The notes: a model not told the origin generated them from the letters alone. DNA of 64,000 bases from Pseudoalteromonas flavipulchra NCIMB 2033 = ATCC BAA-314 (GCA_000814665.1 JWIH01000012.1:186001-250000); one strand, 5' to 3'. Positions 43,536-53,569 are shown, numbered from the stretch's first letter. Translations and numbers: made by a program.

Positions 43536-44086
43536 TGCAATTTGAAGATTTATATCAGACGATTTCAACTGAAGCTTGGGAAAAAGCAAAACAAATCAAA
43601 TTATTGATCTGCGATATTGATGGCGTATTCTCAGATGGCCGTATATACCTTGGTAATAATGGTGAAGAACTGAAAGCATTTAATACCAAAGATGGGTTTG
43701 GTATTAAGGCCTTAATTGATAGTGGTATCGAAGTCGGCGTTATCACAGGTAGGCATTCACAAATAGTTCAGCAACGCATGACTAGTTTAAATGTAACTTA
43801 TATTTACCAAGGCCAAGAAAACAAGTTAGTGGCATATGATGAACTGAAGACTAAGCTCAACCTTAGTGATGACGAAATTGCGTATATTGGTGATGATGGC
43901 CCAGATCTACCCGTAATGGAGCGAGTCGGTTTTGCCGTTGCCGTCAATGATGCACATCCTCTTGTTAAACATATCGCCCATTACACGACCTTGATGCCTG
44001 GTGGTTTTGGTGCCGTGAGAGAGTTGACTGATCTTCTAATGCTCAGCCAAAATCACTTATTGACTTCCAAAGGATCAAGTACATGA
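43535..44086 (+). CDS. kdsC: KDO-8-phosphate phosphatase
   Basis: 183 residues, HAD superfamily without cap domain. Nucleophile motif LLICDIDGVFSDG, motif II ITGRHS and motif IV IGDDGPDLPVM. Removes phosphate from KDO-8-P to give KDO for lipid A core. The start overlaps the kdsD stop by one base and the stop overlaps lptC. Confidence 0.95.
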   Translation: MQFEDLYQTISTEAWEKAKQIKLLICDIDGVFSDGRIYLGNNGEELKAFNTKDGFGIKALIDSGIEVGVITGRHSQIVQQRMTSLNVTYIYQGQENKLVAYDELKTKLNLSDDEIAYIGDDGPDLPVMERVGFAVAVNDAHPLVKHIAHYTTLMPGGFGAVRELTDLLMLSQNHLLTSKGSST

Positions 44087-44637
44087 CCGTATTACGTGTC
44101 ATCTTACTCATTGTTTTCTCTTCTTTAATGGTATGGATGTGGTCGCCCATGTTTAATCCATCAGAGGCGGACTCAGCAAAAGAAGATGAACCGTTAGCTA
44201 AGCCCGATTATGTTGCAACCACGCTTCAGCAAACGACCTATAGTGAAAATGGCTTATTAAACTATCAGGTAACTGCTGATAAGATGGAGTTGTATCAAGA
44301 TCTTGGCTTTAGTCACTTTGAAAAGCCTATTTTCACCTTATATAACGGTGAGCAGAATTGGCAAATAAGTGCATTAGAAGCAACACTGTACGAAAACAAT
44401 ACCTTGATATTAGAAGGCAATGTACTGGCAAAGAATTTAACGCCTAACGCCATGATCACCAATATCAATGCCGATAATGTAAGAGTTGAAATTAAGCAAA
44501 AATTGATGAAATCGGAACACCCTGTCGTTATCACCGGTCCTAGTCTTAGGATCACGGGTAAAGGGCTGCATGCGGATCTACAAAAGCAAGTGATCGAACT
44601 CATCAACCACACAAAGACAATTTATTATGACCAGTAA
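44083..44637 (+). CDS. lptC: LptC, LPS export bridge component
   Basis: 184 residues. One N-terminal membrane helix (about 3-20), then a periplasmic beta-jellyroll (OstA-like) domain. It receives LPS from LptB2FG and passes it to LptA. Overlaps kdsC by 4 nt and lptA by 11 nt. Confidence 0.92.
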   Translation: MTVLRVILLIVFSSLMVWMWSPMFNPSEADSAKEDEPLAKPDYVATTLQQTTYSENGLLNYQVTADKMELYQDLGFSHFEKPIFTLYNGEQNWQISALEATLYENNTLILEGNVLAKNLTPNAMITNINADNVRVEIKQKLMKSEHPVVITGPSLRITGKGLHADLQKQVIELINHTKTIYYDQ

Positions 44638-45169
44638 AATCATTAACAAACTAGTTTTCATCGGCTTGCTTGCAAGTTCTACTTTAGCAAATGCTGCAGA
44701 ACAAAATGAAGTCATTATTGATGCTGGCCGTCAGCAAGCTCAACTGCAAAGCAACATCGGTATTTTTGAACAGAATGTTGTTATTATTCATGGCAACAGA
44801 AAAATAAATGCCGATCGCCTAGAAGTCCACCGCCGCGCGGAGCTTGGTACTAACAAGCAACTGCTTGTTGCAACTGGCAGCCCAGCTATTTTCAGCGAAC
44901 GTCAACCTGATGGTAATTTGCTAGAAGCCAAAGCAAACGAAATTCGTTACGACGTTGCGAAAGGCACCTTAGTCATTTCTGGCGATGCAGAAATCAATCA
45001 AACTGGGCAAAAAATCAATGCGCAAGTCATCACCTATGACATTGAAAAGCAATTGATCAGTGCTGAGCGCTCAGACCAAGAAGATTCTCGGGTAAGAACC
45101 ATCCTTGTTCCTGTAGATGACAAAAAAGACGCAAAAGATAAAAAAGCGCAGGAAGAAGGTAACAATTAA
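44627..45169 (+). CDS. lptA: LptA, periplasmic LPS transport protein
   Basis: 180 residues. Signal peptide 1-23 (TLANAAE). Jellyroll strand repeats ([44 protein letters not shown]) form the LPS groove. Lysine/aspartate-rich C-terminal tail beyond the fold. Forms the bridge between LptC and outer-membrane LptD. Start codon overlaps lptC, the stop shares a base with lptB. Confidence 0.94.
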   Translation: MTSKIINKLVFIGLLASSTLANAAEQNEVIIDAGRQQAQLQSNIGIFEQNVVIIHGNRKINADRLEVHRRAELGTNKQLLVATGSPAIFSERQPDGNLLEAKANEIRYDVAKGTLVISGDAEINQTGQKINAQVITYDIEKQLISAERSDQEDSRVRTILVPVDDKKDAKDKKAQEEGNN

Positions 45170-45894
45170 TGAGCGAGCTCAAAGCAACTGGTCTAGCAAA
45201 GAGTTATAAAGGTCGTGAAGTCGTCAAAAATGTTGGCTTAAGTGTTAAGGCTGGCAGCATTGTAGGCTTATTAGGACCAAATGGTGCAGGTAAAACCACT
45301 ACGTTCTACATGATTGTAGGGTTAGTACCAAGCGACAAAGGTTTTATTCAGATTGATGATGAAGATATCACTTTGCTACCGATGCACAGCCGCGCGCGAC
45401 TTGGTATTGGCTATCTACCACAAGAGTCTTCAATCTTTAGAAAACTCACGGTCTATCAAAATTTGATGGCGATTTTAGAAACTCGAAAAGACTTATCTAA
45501 AGTTGAGAGAGAAGCTGAACTAAACGAGTTACTGGACGAATTTAATATTCAACACATTCGTGACTCACAGGGCATGGCATTGTCGGGAGGCGAAAGAAGA
45601 CGCGTAGAGATTGCTCGCGCTTTAGCCGCTAATCCTAAGTTTATCCTGTTAGATGAACCTTTTGCTGGTGTTGATCCTATTTCGGTGTTAGATATAAAGA
45701 CAATCATAGAGCACCTAAAAAACCGCGGTATCGGTGTGCTAATCACCGATCATAACGTTAGAGAAACACTGGACGTATGTGAAAAAGCCTACATCGTTTC
45801 ACATGGTGAGTTAATCGCTGCAGGCACGCCAGAACATGTTTTGGCAGATCAAACCGTAAGAGATGTCTACCTAGGCGAACAATTCAAGCTATAG
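45169..45894 (+). CDS. lptB: LptB, LPS transport ATPase
   Basis: 241 residues. Walker [11 protein letters not shown]-loop LPQESSIF, signature LSGGERRR, Walker [14 protein letters not shown] and switch histidine TDHNV. Powers LPS extraction from the inner membrane with LptFG. Family-normal length. The next gene, rpoN, starts 46 nt later. Confidence 0.97.
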   Translation: MSELKATGLAKSYKGREVVKNVGLSVKAGSIVGLLGPNGAGKTTTFYMIVGLVPSDKGFIQIDDEDITLLPMHSRARLGIGYLPQESSIFRKLTVYQNLMAILETRKDLSKVEREAELNELLDEFNIQHIRDSQGMALSGGERRRVEIARALAANPKFILLDEPFAGVDPISVLDIKTIIEHLKNRGIGVLITDHNVRETLDVCEKAYIVSHGELIAAGTPEHVLADQTVRDVYLGEQFKL

Positions 45895-45940
45895 TTAAGA
45901 CGTAGTATTAATAACTGTTAAAAAGGATTGTTAGAGATAC

Positions 45941-47440
45941 ATGAGGCAATCATTACAGCTGCGCATGGGGCAGCAACTTACAATGACTCCACAACTGCAA
46001 CAAGCCATTCGCTTGCTGCAGCTTAGTACATTGGATCTGCAACAAGAAATACAAGAAGCATTAGACAGCAATCCATTGTTGGAAGTGGAAGAAGGTGATA
46101 ATACTGACGGCGAAAACGCTGACCAACACAGCCAAGAAAAGAGCAGTGCTGACGACAATCAAGATTCAAGCGATGAAGCGCAGGTTAGTGACTATGAAAT
46201 AGACTCAGATACCGCCATGAGCAAAGACACTGTCAGTGATGACCTTGCCATGGATGTCACTTGGGACGAATATATGAGTGCAGCACCCGCTGCAAGCTCA
46301 GGCCCACTTCCCGATGACGATAATGTTTATCAAGGGGAAACCTCTGAATCTCTCCACGACTATCTCATGTGGCAACTTGAGCTGACACCATTTAGTCCAA
46401 CAGATAGAGCGATTGCGATTGCGATTATTGAAGCGGTCGACCTGTCAGGCATTTTAACACTGTCTTGCGAAGACATTTTAGAAAGCATTAATGATGAGAG
46501 TAGCGAAGAGCCTATTGAGCTGGATGAAGTCGAAGCCGTGCTCAAACGTATTCAGCTTTTCGATCCTGTCGGTATCGCAGCGCGCAGTTTACAAGAATGC
46601 TTGTGTATTCAGCTAAATCAATTCGCCCCAGATACACCATGGATTGCCGAAACGAAAATGATCCTGACAGAGCATATCGACTTGCTTGCCAGCCGTGACT
46701 ATCGAACTTTGGCAAAGAAAACGCGCCTTAAAGAAGCCGATCTCAAAGAGGTCATGACGTTAATTCATAGCCTTAACCCAAAACCAGCGGCAAGCATTAT
46801 TCATGAAGAGCCTGAATATGTAATCCCTGACGTATCAGTGAAAAAAGTAAAAGGTCGCTGGGTCGTAGAGCTAAATCCTGATGCTATGCCTAAAATAAGA
46901 GTAAACGACCATTACGCTGCGATGTCTAGAACGGCAAAATCCAGTACGGATAGTCAGTTTATTCGCTCACATTTACAAGAAGCAAAGTGGTTTATTAAAA
47001 GCTTAGAAAGCCGAAATGATACTTTATTAAAAGTTACCAATTGCATTGTGCAACAACAACAGGCATTCTTTGAACATGGCCCCGAAGCAATGCGCCCTAT
47101 GGTGCTAAATGATGTTGCTGAAATGGTTGAGATGCATGAGTCCACAATTTCCCGTGTGACAACACAAAAATACATGCATACACCTCGGGGAATATTTGAG
47201 CTGAAGTATTTCTTCTCTAGCCATGTAAGTACAGAAAATGGAGGTGAGTGCTCCTCTACAGCAATTAGAGCACTTATCAAAAAGCTGATAGCTGCAGAAA
47301 ATACCGCGAAGCCATTGAGTGACAGCAAAATTGCAGATATCTTAGCTGAGCAAGGAATTAAGGTAGCGAGACGCACGATTGCAAAATATCGTGAATCCCT
47401 AGCCATTCCACCGTCAAATCAGCGTAAAAGCTTGATATAA
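45941..47440 (+). CDS. rpoN: RNA polymerase sigma-54 factor
   Basis: 499 residues. Region I is glutamine-rich ([20 protein letters not shown]); an acidic region II follows (about 50-120). A core-binding domain leads to the C-terminal helix-turn-helix and RpoN box [10 protein letters not shown]. It recognises -24/-12 promoters such as the one before pspA in this window and needs enhancer-binding ATPases to open DNA. Followed by hpf-ptsN-rapZ-npr as in E. coli. Confidence 0.97.
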   Translation: MRQSLQLRMGQQLTMTPQLQQAIRLLQLSTLDLQQEIQEALDSNPLLEVEEGDNTDGENADQHSQEKSSADDNQDSSDEAQVSDYEIDSDTAMSKDTVSDDLAMDVTWDEYMSAAPAASSGPLPDDDNVYQGETSESLHDYLMWQLELTPFSPTDRAIAIAIIEAVDLSGILTLSCEDILESINDESSEEPIELDEVEAVLKRIQLFDPVGIAARSLQECLCIQLNQFAPDTPWIAETKMILTEHIDLLASRDYRTLAKKTRLKEADLKEVMTLIHSLNPKPAASIIHEEPEYVIPDVSVKKVKGRWVVELNPDAMPKIRVNDHYAAMSRTAKSSTDSQFIRSHLQEAKWFIKSLESRNDTLLKVTNCIVQQQQAFFEHGPEAMRPMVLNDVAEMVEMHESTISRVTTQKYMHTPRGIFELKYFFSSHVSTENGGECSSTAIRALIKKLIAAENTAKPLSDSKIADILAEQGIKVARRTIAKYRESLAIPPSNQRKSLI

Positions 47441-47463
47441 GACGTAAAACCCAAGAAGGAAAA

Positions 47464-47757
47464 ATGCTTATGCAACTAAATCTAACTGGTCGCCATGTAG
47501 AAATTACTGACTCATTAAGAGACTATGTCACCAACAAGTTTGCGAAGCTAGAAAGGCACTTTGATCATATCAATAACGTGCATGTGATCCTTGATGTCGA
47601 GAAGCTAGTACAAAAAGCAGAAGCAACATTACACGTAAACGGCGGCGAGCTATTTGCATCAACAGAGCATCAAGATATGTATGCCGCAATTGATGGCCTT
47701 ATCGACAAGCTAGATCGTCAAGTTATTAAACACAAAGAGAAGCTCACTCGACACTAA
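47464..47757 (+). CDS. hpf: Hibernation-promoting factor, short form
   Basis: 97 residues. MQLNLTGRHVEITDSLRDYV resembles the start of short HPF/YfiA-type proteins and suggests the ATG at 47470 as the true start, though AGAAGGA favours 47464; both are shown by the same ORF. It binds the 30S subunit to form inactive 100S ribosomes in stationary phase. RBS is AAGAAGG. Confidence 0.93.
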   Translation: MLMQLNLTGRHVEITDSLRDYVTNKFAKLERHFDHINNVHVILDVEKLVQKAEATLHVNGGELFASTEHQDMYAAIDGLIDKLDRQVIKHKEKLTRH

Positions 47758-47758
47758 G

Positions 47759-48217
47759 ATGAAATTAAGTGAATTAGTGAACAAGGACTGCAGTAAAGCT
47801 GCGGTCCTTTTTAATAGCAAAAAACGTATTTTAGAATACATTAGCGAACTGGCTCATAGCCAAATTCCAAATACCAGTCAGCATGCTATCTTGGACGCTT
47901 TAATGGCGCGAGAGAAATTAGGCAGCACAGGGATCGGTAAAGGCATTGCCATTCCTCATGGTCGACTTGAAGGTTTGGATAAAATCCTTGCAATGGTGCT
48001 TGTCAGCGAGCAAGGGATCCAGTTTGAAGCCATAGATAAGCAGCCTGTCGATATTTTTGTCGCGTTCATCGTACCCGAAGGTGATAATCAACAGCACCTG
48101 AAGACCTTAGCGGCGATTGCTGATACACTCAAAGACAAGTCTTTTTGCAAAATGCTTAGGCAAGCAAAAAGTGACGATGAGTTATATGCAGTGATCCAAG
48201 GTGAACTTGATGAGTGA
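47759..48217 (+). CDS. ptsN: EIIA-Ntr, nitrogen PTS regulator
   Basis: 152 residues. Active-site histidine in GIAIPHGRL (about residue 65). Fold and length match PtsN. It receives phosphate from NPr and regulates potassium uptake and phosphate metabolism in other bacteria. One base after the hpf stop; rapZ begins inside its last codons. Confidence 0.95.
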   Translation: MKLSELVNKDCSKAAVLFNSKKRILEYISELAHSQIPNTSQHAILDALMAREKLGSTGIGKGIAIPHGRLEGLDKILAMVLVSEQGIQFEAIDKQPVDIFVAFIVPEGDNQQHLKTLAAIADTLKDKSFCKMLRQAKSDDELYAVIQGELDE

Positions 48218-49076
48218 TGAAGAAAAAGGACTCGAGCTTATCATTATCAGTGGCCGCTCCGGCTCTGGTAAATCTGTAGCGCTTCGAGTATTGGAGGACT
48301 TAGGCTACTATTGTGTAGATAACATTCCAGTCAATTTGCTGCCGTCTTTAGTCCGCAGTGTTTCCGACAATTATAATAAAATTGCAGTCAGTATTGATGT
48401 TAGAAACTTGCCTAAAGAGCAGGACGAATTTAATGACATTCTTGAATACTTACCTGGCTTTGCCAAACCTACCCTGTTTTATTTAGACAGTGACGATCAA
48501 ACCCTGATAAAACGCTTCTCAGAAACACGCCGTTTGCACCCTCTTTCACTGCATAATCTTCCATTAGATGTTGCGATAAAGAAAGAACGGGAATTGTTAG
48601 ACGTCTTGATCACTCGCGCCGATTTTCTCATTGATACTACAGGCCTGAGCGTTCATCAACTTGCAGAAGATATCCGCGAAAAAATCTTAGGTAAAAAAGA
48701 CAAGCAACTCATTATTACCTTTGAATCTTTCGGCTTTAAACACGGCATCCCAAAACAAGCGGATTACGTTTTTGATGCGCGCTTTTTGCCCAATCCACAT
48801 TGGGAGCCTGAGCTTAAGCCGCTAACTGGCTTAGATCAGCCAGTCAAAGACTATTTGTCGAGTCACAGCATAGTGCAAAAATTTACTTGGCAGATCCAAA
48901 CCTTTGTACAAACTTGGTTACCACACCTAGAGCGTAACAATCGCAGCTATCTAACGATCGCAATAGGATGTACTGGTGGGCAGCATCGCTCGGTATACTT
49001 AGCGCAAACCATTGGTGAGCGTTTTGCTAAAACCCATCCCAACGTCAAAATTCGCCACCGTGAGCAAGAGGGTTAA
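48210..49076 (+). CDS. rapZ: RapZ, RNase adapter and GlmZ regulator
   Basis: 288 residues from ATG 48210 (MSDEEKGLELIIISG). An in-frame GTG 9 nt earlier has no ribosome-binding site. Walker A GRSGSGKS, and the C-terminal domain with LTIAIGCTGGQHRSVYLA. In E. coli it guides RNase E to the sRNA GlmZ in response to glucosamine-6-phosphate. It overlaps ptsN by 8 nt. Confidence 0.95.
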   Translation: MSDEEKGLELIIISGRSGSGKSVALRVLEDLGYYCVDNIPVNLLPSLVRSVSDNYNKIAVSIDVRNLPKEQDEFNDILEYLPGFAKPTLFYLDSDDQTLIKRFSETRRLHPLSLHNLPLDVAIKKERELLDVLITRADFLIDTTGLSVHQLAEDIREKILGKKDKQLIITFESFGFKHGIPKQADYVFDARFLPNPHWEPELKPLTGLDQPVKDYLSSHSIVQKFTWQIQTFVQTWLPHLERNNRSYLTIAIGCTGGQHRSVYLAQTIGERFAKTHPNVKIRHREQEG

Positions 49077-49346
49077 ATGTTAGAAGATACGTTTTTAATC
49101 CAGAACAAGCTCGGTCTGCACGCTCGAGCAGCGACGGTTCTTGCGCAATTAGCAACCCAATTTGATGCCGAAGTGACCTTATATCAAGGAGACAAAAGTG
49201 CTGCTGCTGACAGCGTACTAGCGCTGTTGTTACTTGAAAGCAGCCAAGGAAAAGAAGTCCGAGTGGTTTGTGAAGGTCCTGATGCTCAGTATGCACTAGA
49301 CGCCATTGGTGGACTAATAGAAAATAAATTTAATGAATCCGAGTAA
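49077..49346 (+). CDS. npr: NPr, HPr-like phosphocarrier of the nitrogen PTS
   Basis: 89 residues. Phosphohistidine motif GLHARAA (His16). Transfers phosphate from EI-Ntr to PtsN. Begins directly after the rapZ stop, last gene of the rpoN cluster. No clear terminator follows before the repeats. Confidence 0.93.
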   Translation: MLEDTFLIQNKLGLHARAATVLAQLATQFDAEVTLYQGDKSAAADSVLALLLLESSQGKEVRVVCEGPDAQYALDAIGGLIENKFNESE

Positions 49347-49428
49347 CTTGGGCTACTAGCACCAAAATAGCACTAAGGTCTGATTCATTTATTCCCTGCT
49401 AATCTCCCCCTCCGTAACCAGACAGGTC

Positions 49429-49595
49429 TAATACCAATTAGTCTTAATACTTACTCAGTTTGAAGGAGCAAATCTGACGCTAACTGTGTTAAAAATCTCC
49501 CATTTTGAACAACTAAATAGCAAAATTTTCGCCGTGTTATCGACAAGATTTTCTCGCTTCAAAATAGATCACTAATTAAGCGAATTGGTATAATA
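49429..49595. mobile_element. Family B dispersed repeat, copy B1 (167 bp)
   Basis: Ends TAATACCAATTAGTCTTAAT and (reverse complement) TATTATACCAATTCGCTTAAT form imperfect terminal inverted repeats. TAA flanks both ends. The reverse complement aligns with 6577-6748. Inside, GCTAACTGTGTT and TTCGCCGTGTTATC resemble the family A core. No ORF of its own. Confidence 0.72.
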
Positions 49596-49652
49596 AGTCT
49601 CTCATAATTAAGCGTAAACCTTGGTAGTTCTCAATAAACTGAGTTACACTGT

Positions 49653-49797
49653 AATACCAATTTAGGTTTCTTTCGTGCAATAAAGCGAGTTGCCGAGAAA
49701 ATCCTACTTTATCGTTGCGTACACCTTTAACGTGTATTAACGGTAGCAACCCACCAGCAGAAACAACACGAATAAAATTCAAATTAAGAAATTGGTT
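49653..49797. repeat. Possible third repeat with ACCAATTT ends
   Basis: ATACCAATTTAGGTTTC starts it and AAATTAAGAAATTGG ends it, so the outer 8-10 bp are inverted. It lies 57 bp after B1 and is otherwise not alike. Its body has no gene: a 68-codon minus-strand ORF across it and B1 looks spurious. The mgtE promoter should lie in 49347-49867 but is not obvious. Confidence 0.4.
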
Positions 49798-49867
49798 TCT
49801 GCGATAAAGTAAATGAATTAGGTTAACTAAATCACGTTAGCCAACATTATTATCAAAAAGGATGCCT

Positions 49868-51226
49868 ATGCCTGAAGTATTTGAACAAGACTACACACTG
49901 GAACAACTCCAAAAGGTAACTAAAGCCTTAAACAGTGGTCAGTTTGTTCAAGTTAGGCGTATGCTCGCAGAAACAGCTCCTTGTGATACAGCACTGCTTT
50001 TAGAATCATCCCCTCATAAAGTTCGCTCTATGCTGTGGCAGCTCGTTGACCCAGATATCCAAGGGGATGTCTTAGAGGAACTGTCAGAGGACGTAAGACT
50101 TGGGATCATCGCCCAGATGGAGCCGGAGCTAATTGCTGCCGCTACAGAAGACATGGACGACGATGACCTTGGTGATGTTCTGAGAAGCCTGCCTGATACC
50201 GTCTACCAAGACGTTATCGGTGCGATGGATAGCCAAGATAGAGAACGTGCGACACAAGCATTGTCCTACAAGGAACACTCGGCCGGTGCACTAATGAGCA
50301 CTGACACGGTCACTATTCGACCCGATGTTACCTTAGAAGTTGTATTTAGATATCTACGTCTTAAAGGCGAATTGCCAGATGGTACGGACGAGTTGTATGT
50401 AGTTGATAAAGATAACTGCTTTTTAGGTACTCTGCCTGTCAATACCTTATTAACTAAGTCTCCTGACAGTATGGTTCGAGACTTGATGGATGAAGATAAG
50501 GAAACGATCCCTATCTCCATGGATGAGTCTGAAGTGGCGCAGCTTTTTGAGCGTCATAACTGGATCTCAGCTCCTGTAGTTGACGATAACGCCCATTTGC
50601 TTGGTCGTGTCACCATTGATGACGTTGTTGACGTCATCCGTGAAGATGCTGAGCACAGCTTGTTAAGTATGGCAGGTCTTGAAGATGAAGAAGACACCTT
50701 TGCGCCAGTTCTAAAAAGTAGCCAGCGCCGCTCTATTTGGCTTGGGATTAACCTGTTAACCGCATTGATGGCAGCGTTTGTTGCAAGCTTCTTCGAAGGT
50801 ACTCTGGATATTTTACCTATTCTCGCAGTGTTAAATGGCATAGTACCAAGTATGGGTGGCGTTGCCGGTAGCCAAACGCTAACCCTAGTGATTCGTGGTA
50901 TTGCCCTTGGTCATATTAACCAGACTAACCAAAAGTTTTTAATGGGTAAAGAGCTGGCGATCGGCGCCTTAAACGGCGTGCTGTGGTCAGTATTGATCGC
51001 TGGGGTTATTGCTGTATGGCAATGGGATTTTACACTCGGTGCAGTTATTGCCTTCGCAATGTTTATGAACTTAGTAGCAGCAGGTATCGCGGGTGCCAGT
51101 ATTCCAATTATGCTAAAGAGAATGAATATCGACCCAGCACTAGCTGGTAGTGTGGTACTAACAACGGTTACCGATATTGTCGGGATCTTTGCATTCCTTG
51201 GCACCGCAACTTGGTTATTAGTGTAA
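49868..51226 (+). CDS. mgtE: MgtE-type magnesium transporter
   Basis: 452 residues from ATG 49868, with AAGG 6 nt upstream; ATG 49862 sits on the ribosome-binding site. N-terminal helical Mg-sensing domain (about 10-125), two CBS domains (about 130-250, with STDTVTIRPD), then five membrane helices with the conserved PSMGGVAGSQTLTLVIRG. Uptake of Mg2+ (or Co2+), gated by Mg2+ in the N- and CBS domains. Confidence 0.96.
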   Translation: MPEVFEQDYTLEQLQKVTKALNSGQFVQVRRMLAETAPCDTALLLESSPHKVRSMLWQLVDPDIQGDVLEELSEDVRLGIIAQMEPELIAAATEDMDDDDLGDVLRSLPDTVYQDVIGAMDSQDRERATQALSYKEHSAGALMSTDTVTIRPDVTLEVVFRYLRLKGELPDGTDELYVVDKDNCFLGTLPVNTLLTKSPDSMVRDLMDEDKETIPISMDESEVAQLFERHNWISAPVVDDNAHLLGRVTIDDVVDVIREDAEHSLLSMAGLEDEEDTFAPVLKSSQRRSIWLGINLLTALMAAFVASFFEGTLDILPILAVLNGIVPSMGGVAGSQTLTLVIRGIALGHINQTNQKFLMGKELAIGALNGVLWSVLIAGVIAVWQWDFTLGAVIAFAMFMNLVAAGIAGASIPIMLKRMNIDPALAGSVVLTTVTDIVGIFAFLGTATWLLV

Positions 51227-51243
51227 CAGTGTCGAAATGGCGG

Positions 51244-51270
51244 GAAATGCTGGTCAAAACCAGCATTTCT
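51244..51270. terminator. Hairpin between convergent mgtE and pmbA
   Basis: GAAATGCTGGT, a CAAA loop and ACCAGCATTTC: 11-bp perfect stem, but only TTCTTG after it. Likely a shared terminator of modest strength. Confidence 0.7.
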
Positions 51271-51287
51271 TGAGCTGATGAAGGGAG

Positions 51288-52637
51288 TTATTCGCCCGCT
51301 ATTTGCATATTATTGAGTAGTATAGAGCCGGTTTGTACTGCGCCTCGGCATTCAATATCACCGCCAACGCCTTCAATCCCCATAAACATATCTTTTAAAT
51401 TACCAGCGATAGTAATTTCACTTACAGGATATTGAAGCTCACCATTTTCAACCCAAAAGCCAGCTGCTCCCCTTGAGTAATCACCAGTTACCGTATTAAC
51501 ACCTTGTCCCATTAGTTCAGTGACTAACAAGCCAGTGCCCATCGACGCAAGTAGGCTGGTTAAATCGTCGTGTGTTGGTTTTACTAACCAGTTATGGATC
51601 CCACCTGCGTGACCTGTCGCTTGCATATTCATTCTGCGTGCGGCATAGCTTGCCAATAAGTAAGTATTAAGCACGCCATCTGTGATAATTTCACGGTCGA
51701 TGGTTTTTACACCTTCGCTATCGAAAGGACTCGAAGCAAGCCCTCTTAGTAAATGTGGCTTCTCTTCAATATTTACGCAGCGATTAAAAATTTGTGTGTC
51801 TAAAGAATCCAACAAGAAGCTAGACTTACGATATAGCGCGCCGCCGCCAATACCTGACACTAAGTGCCCAAATAAGCTGTTCGCGATATCCGCTCGAAAA
51901 ATAACTGGTACTTTACGCGTCGATAATTTGCGACTGCCTAATTTTGCTAGCGTAGATTGCGCAGCTTCTAAACCAACTTCTTCAGGGGATTTTAGCTCTG
52001 TGTGTACGCGAGATAAGGCATATGCAGAGTCCCGCTGCATTTGCTCACCTTCTTTACCGATCACCATGGTGCTCAGGCTGTGTCTGGTACGTGGGAACCC
52101 TGCTACTAAGCCATGGCTATTGCCATATACACGGATCCCTTGGTGACTCGATAAGCTCGCGCCATCAGAATTGACGATTCGAGGGTCGAATTCTAACGCG
52201 GCTTTTTCCGCAGCAATACATTGCTCAATGGCTTCATCGGGAGAAACTTGCCAAGGATGGAAAAGATCTAAATCTGCTGGTGACATCTCTAGCAAGGCTT
52301 TATCCGCCACACCATTACAGGGGTCATCCGAGGTAAATCGAGCAATATCTACGGCTTTTTCAACCACTGAGCGCAAGGCTTCAGGACTCAGATCCGCTGT
52401 TGATGCTGAGCCTTTATGATTACCCACATACACGCTGATACCAAGACCACCATCTTGATTAAACTCAATGGTTTCAACCTCTCCCATTCGTGTACTTACA
52501 GACAGACCAGAGGTGCTAGACATCGCTGCTTCTGCCGAGGTTGCACCTAGTTTTTTAGCATGCGCTAACACATCGGCAACTGCATTTTTCACATCATCAA
52601 TTTGATTATATATAGGGTGTTGTTGAGGTTGAGTCAT
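51288..52637 (-). CDS. pmbA: PmbA (TldE) subunit of the TldD/E metalloprotease
   Basis: 449 residues. Non-catalytic partner of TldD: AKKLGATSAEAAMSSTSGLSVSTRMGEVETIEFNQD at the start, DYSRGAAGFWVENGEL and IAGNLKDMFMGIEGVGGD near the end. No HExxH motif, as expected for TldE. The pair matures microcin-type peptides and degrades the antitoxin CcdA in E. coli. Divergent from darP; tldD is 2 kb away. Confidence 0.96.
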   Translation of the reverse strand: MTQPQQHPIYNQIDDVKNAVADVLAHAKKLGATSAEAAMSSTSGLSVSTRMGEVETIEFNQDGGLGISVYVGNHKGSASTADLSPEALRSVVEKAVDIARFTSDDPCNGVADKALLEMSPADLDLFHPWQVSPDEAIEQCIAAEKAALEFDPRIVNSDGASLSSHQGIRVYGNSHGLVAGFPRTRHSLSTMVIGKEGEQMQRDSAYALSRVHTELKSPEEVGLEAAQSTLAKLGSRKLSTRKVPVIFRADIANSLFGHLVSGIGGGALYRKSSFLLDSLDTQIFNRCVNIEEKPHLLRGLASSPFDSEGVKTIDREIITDGVLNTYLLASYAARRMNMQATGHAGGIHNWLVKPTHDDLTSLLASMGTGLLVTELMGQGVNTVTGDYSRGAAGFWVENGELQYPVSEITIAGNLKDMFMGIEGVGGDIECRGAVQTGSILLNNMQIAGE

Positions 52638-52773
52638 AGATACCTTATCCGCTCGCTCGTCTAACTAAAACATATTAGTTAATATGCTATCACAGCTACT
52701 AACTATTGTAGTGATCAATTGTGGTATACTCTAATGTTAGAGACCTTAATATTTACTAGTATAGACAAGAACA

Positions 52774-53292
52774 ATGGCTAAACACGAGCAAACGACCGAA
52801 GAAGAGATTATTTACGTTTCAAAAAGCGAGCTAAAGCGCGAGGCGCTAGAGTTGCATGAACTAGGCTGTGAAATTGCAGGGCTTGCCAAGAAGCAGCGTG
52901 AGAAGTTACCTCTAACGGACGAGCTTAAAGAGGCCATGACTGTTGCGGATAGGATCCGTGCTAAAACAGATGCTTACCGTCGTCATATGAACTACATTGC
53001 CAAGACATTGCGTAGTACTCCAAATGTCGAAGATATTCAGGCTGCGATGGATTTGATGCTAAATAAGAACAATAAAGCAGACGTATTGCTGAATAAGATT
53101 GAGCTTATTCGCGATGAAGTGATTGCCAAAGGAGATAGCAAGATTAATGAGCTATTGGATAAGTATCCTGAACTTGAGCGTCAAAAAATGCGCCAGATGG
53201 CGCGCCAAGCAAGTAAAGAAGTAAAAGCTGAGAAGCCAGGCAAAGCCTACAAAGAGCTGTTCCAATATTTAAAAGAAGCAATTATGCCGTAA
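52774..53292 (+). CDS. darP: DarP (YjgA, DUF615), ribosome assembly factor
   Basis: 172 residues. Entirely helical: KSELKREALELHELG, LPLTDELKEAM and a lysine-rich tail. This is the DUF615 family, which promotes late assembly of the 50S subunit in E. coli. Flanked by pmbA (divergent), the same neighbour pair as in E. coli (yjgA-pmbA). Confidence 0.95.
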   Translation: MAKHEQTTEEEIIYVSKSELKREALELHELGCEIAGLAKKQREKLPLTDELKEAMTVADRIRAKTDAYRRHMNYIAKTLRSTPNVEDIQAAMDLMLNKNNKADVLLNKIELIRDEVIAKGDSKINELLDKYPELERQKMRQMARQASKEVKAEKPGKAYKELFQYLKEAIMP

Positions 53293-53319
53293 CGCTATAT
53301 TGTGCTTTGATACAATACA

Positions 53320-53341
53320 AAAAGGCGCTGATGCGCCTTTT
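53320..53341 (+). terminator. Terminator after darP
   Basis: AAAAGGCGC, a TGAT loop and GCGCCTTTTTG. The family A element A3 begins 10 nt later. Confidence 0.92.
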
Positions 53342-53350
53342 TGCTTATTA

Positions 53351-53544
53351 ACCTAAGCTTCGGATAATTAATGCCTTTCTAGCAGCCAGTTTTTGCGCTA
53401 ACTGCGTTGAATTCACTTCCAATAGCCAGCTATTGGTGCGTAAATTCGTCTAGTTATCCCTAAAACTCTCTGGCTAGATAAGGAAATAATTTAATGTATG
53501 TTTAAAAACAATTAGTTAGCTCATTCCTTATCCAAACCTCAGGT
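53351..53544. mobile_element. Family A MITE-like element, copy A3 (194 bp)
   Basis: Ends ACCTAAGCTTCGGATAA and TTATCCAAACCTCAGGT; TTATTA occurs on both sides (53345-53350, 53545-53550), a perfect 6-bp duplication. Body closely follows A1 with scattered substitutions, including the CCAATAGC-CA-GCTATTGG palindrome. Inserted between the darP terminator and the tldD end. Confidence 0.8.
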
Positions 53545-53569
53545 TTATTAATAATTATCGTAGGTAGTA

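Noticed and set aside
49576..49782. 68-residue minus-strand ORF over the repeat region before mgtE
   Set aside because: It runs across B1 and the next repeat, has no good ribosome-binding site, and its composition looks like translated repeat DNA.
49347..49867. Magnesium riboswitch upstream of mgtE
   Set aside because: I see no M-box-like core; the interval is mostly repeat sequence.
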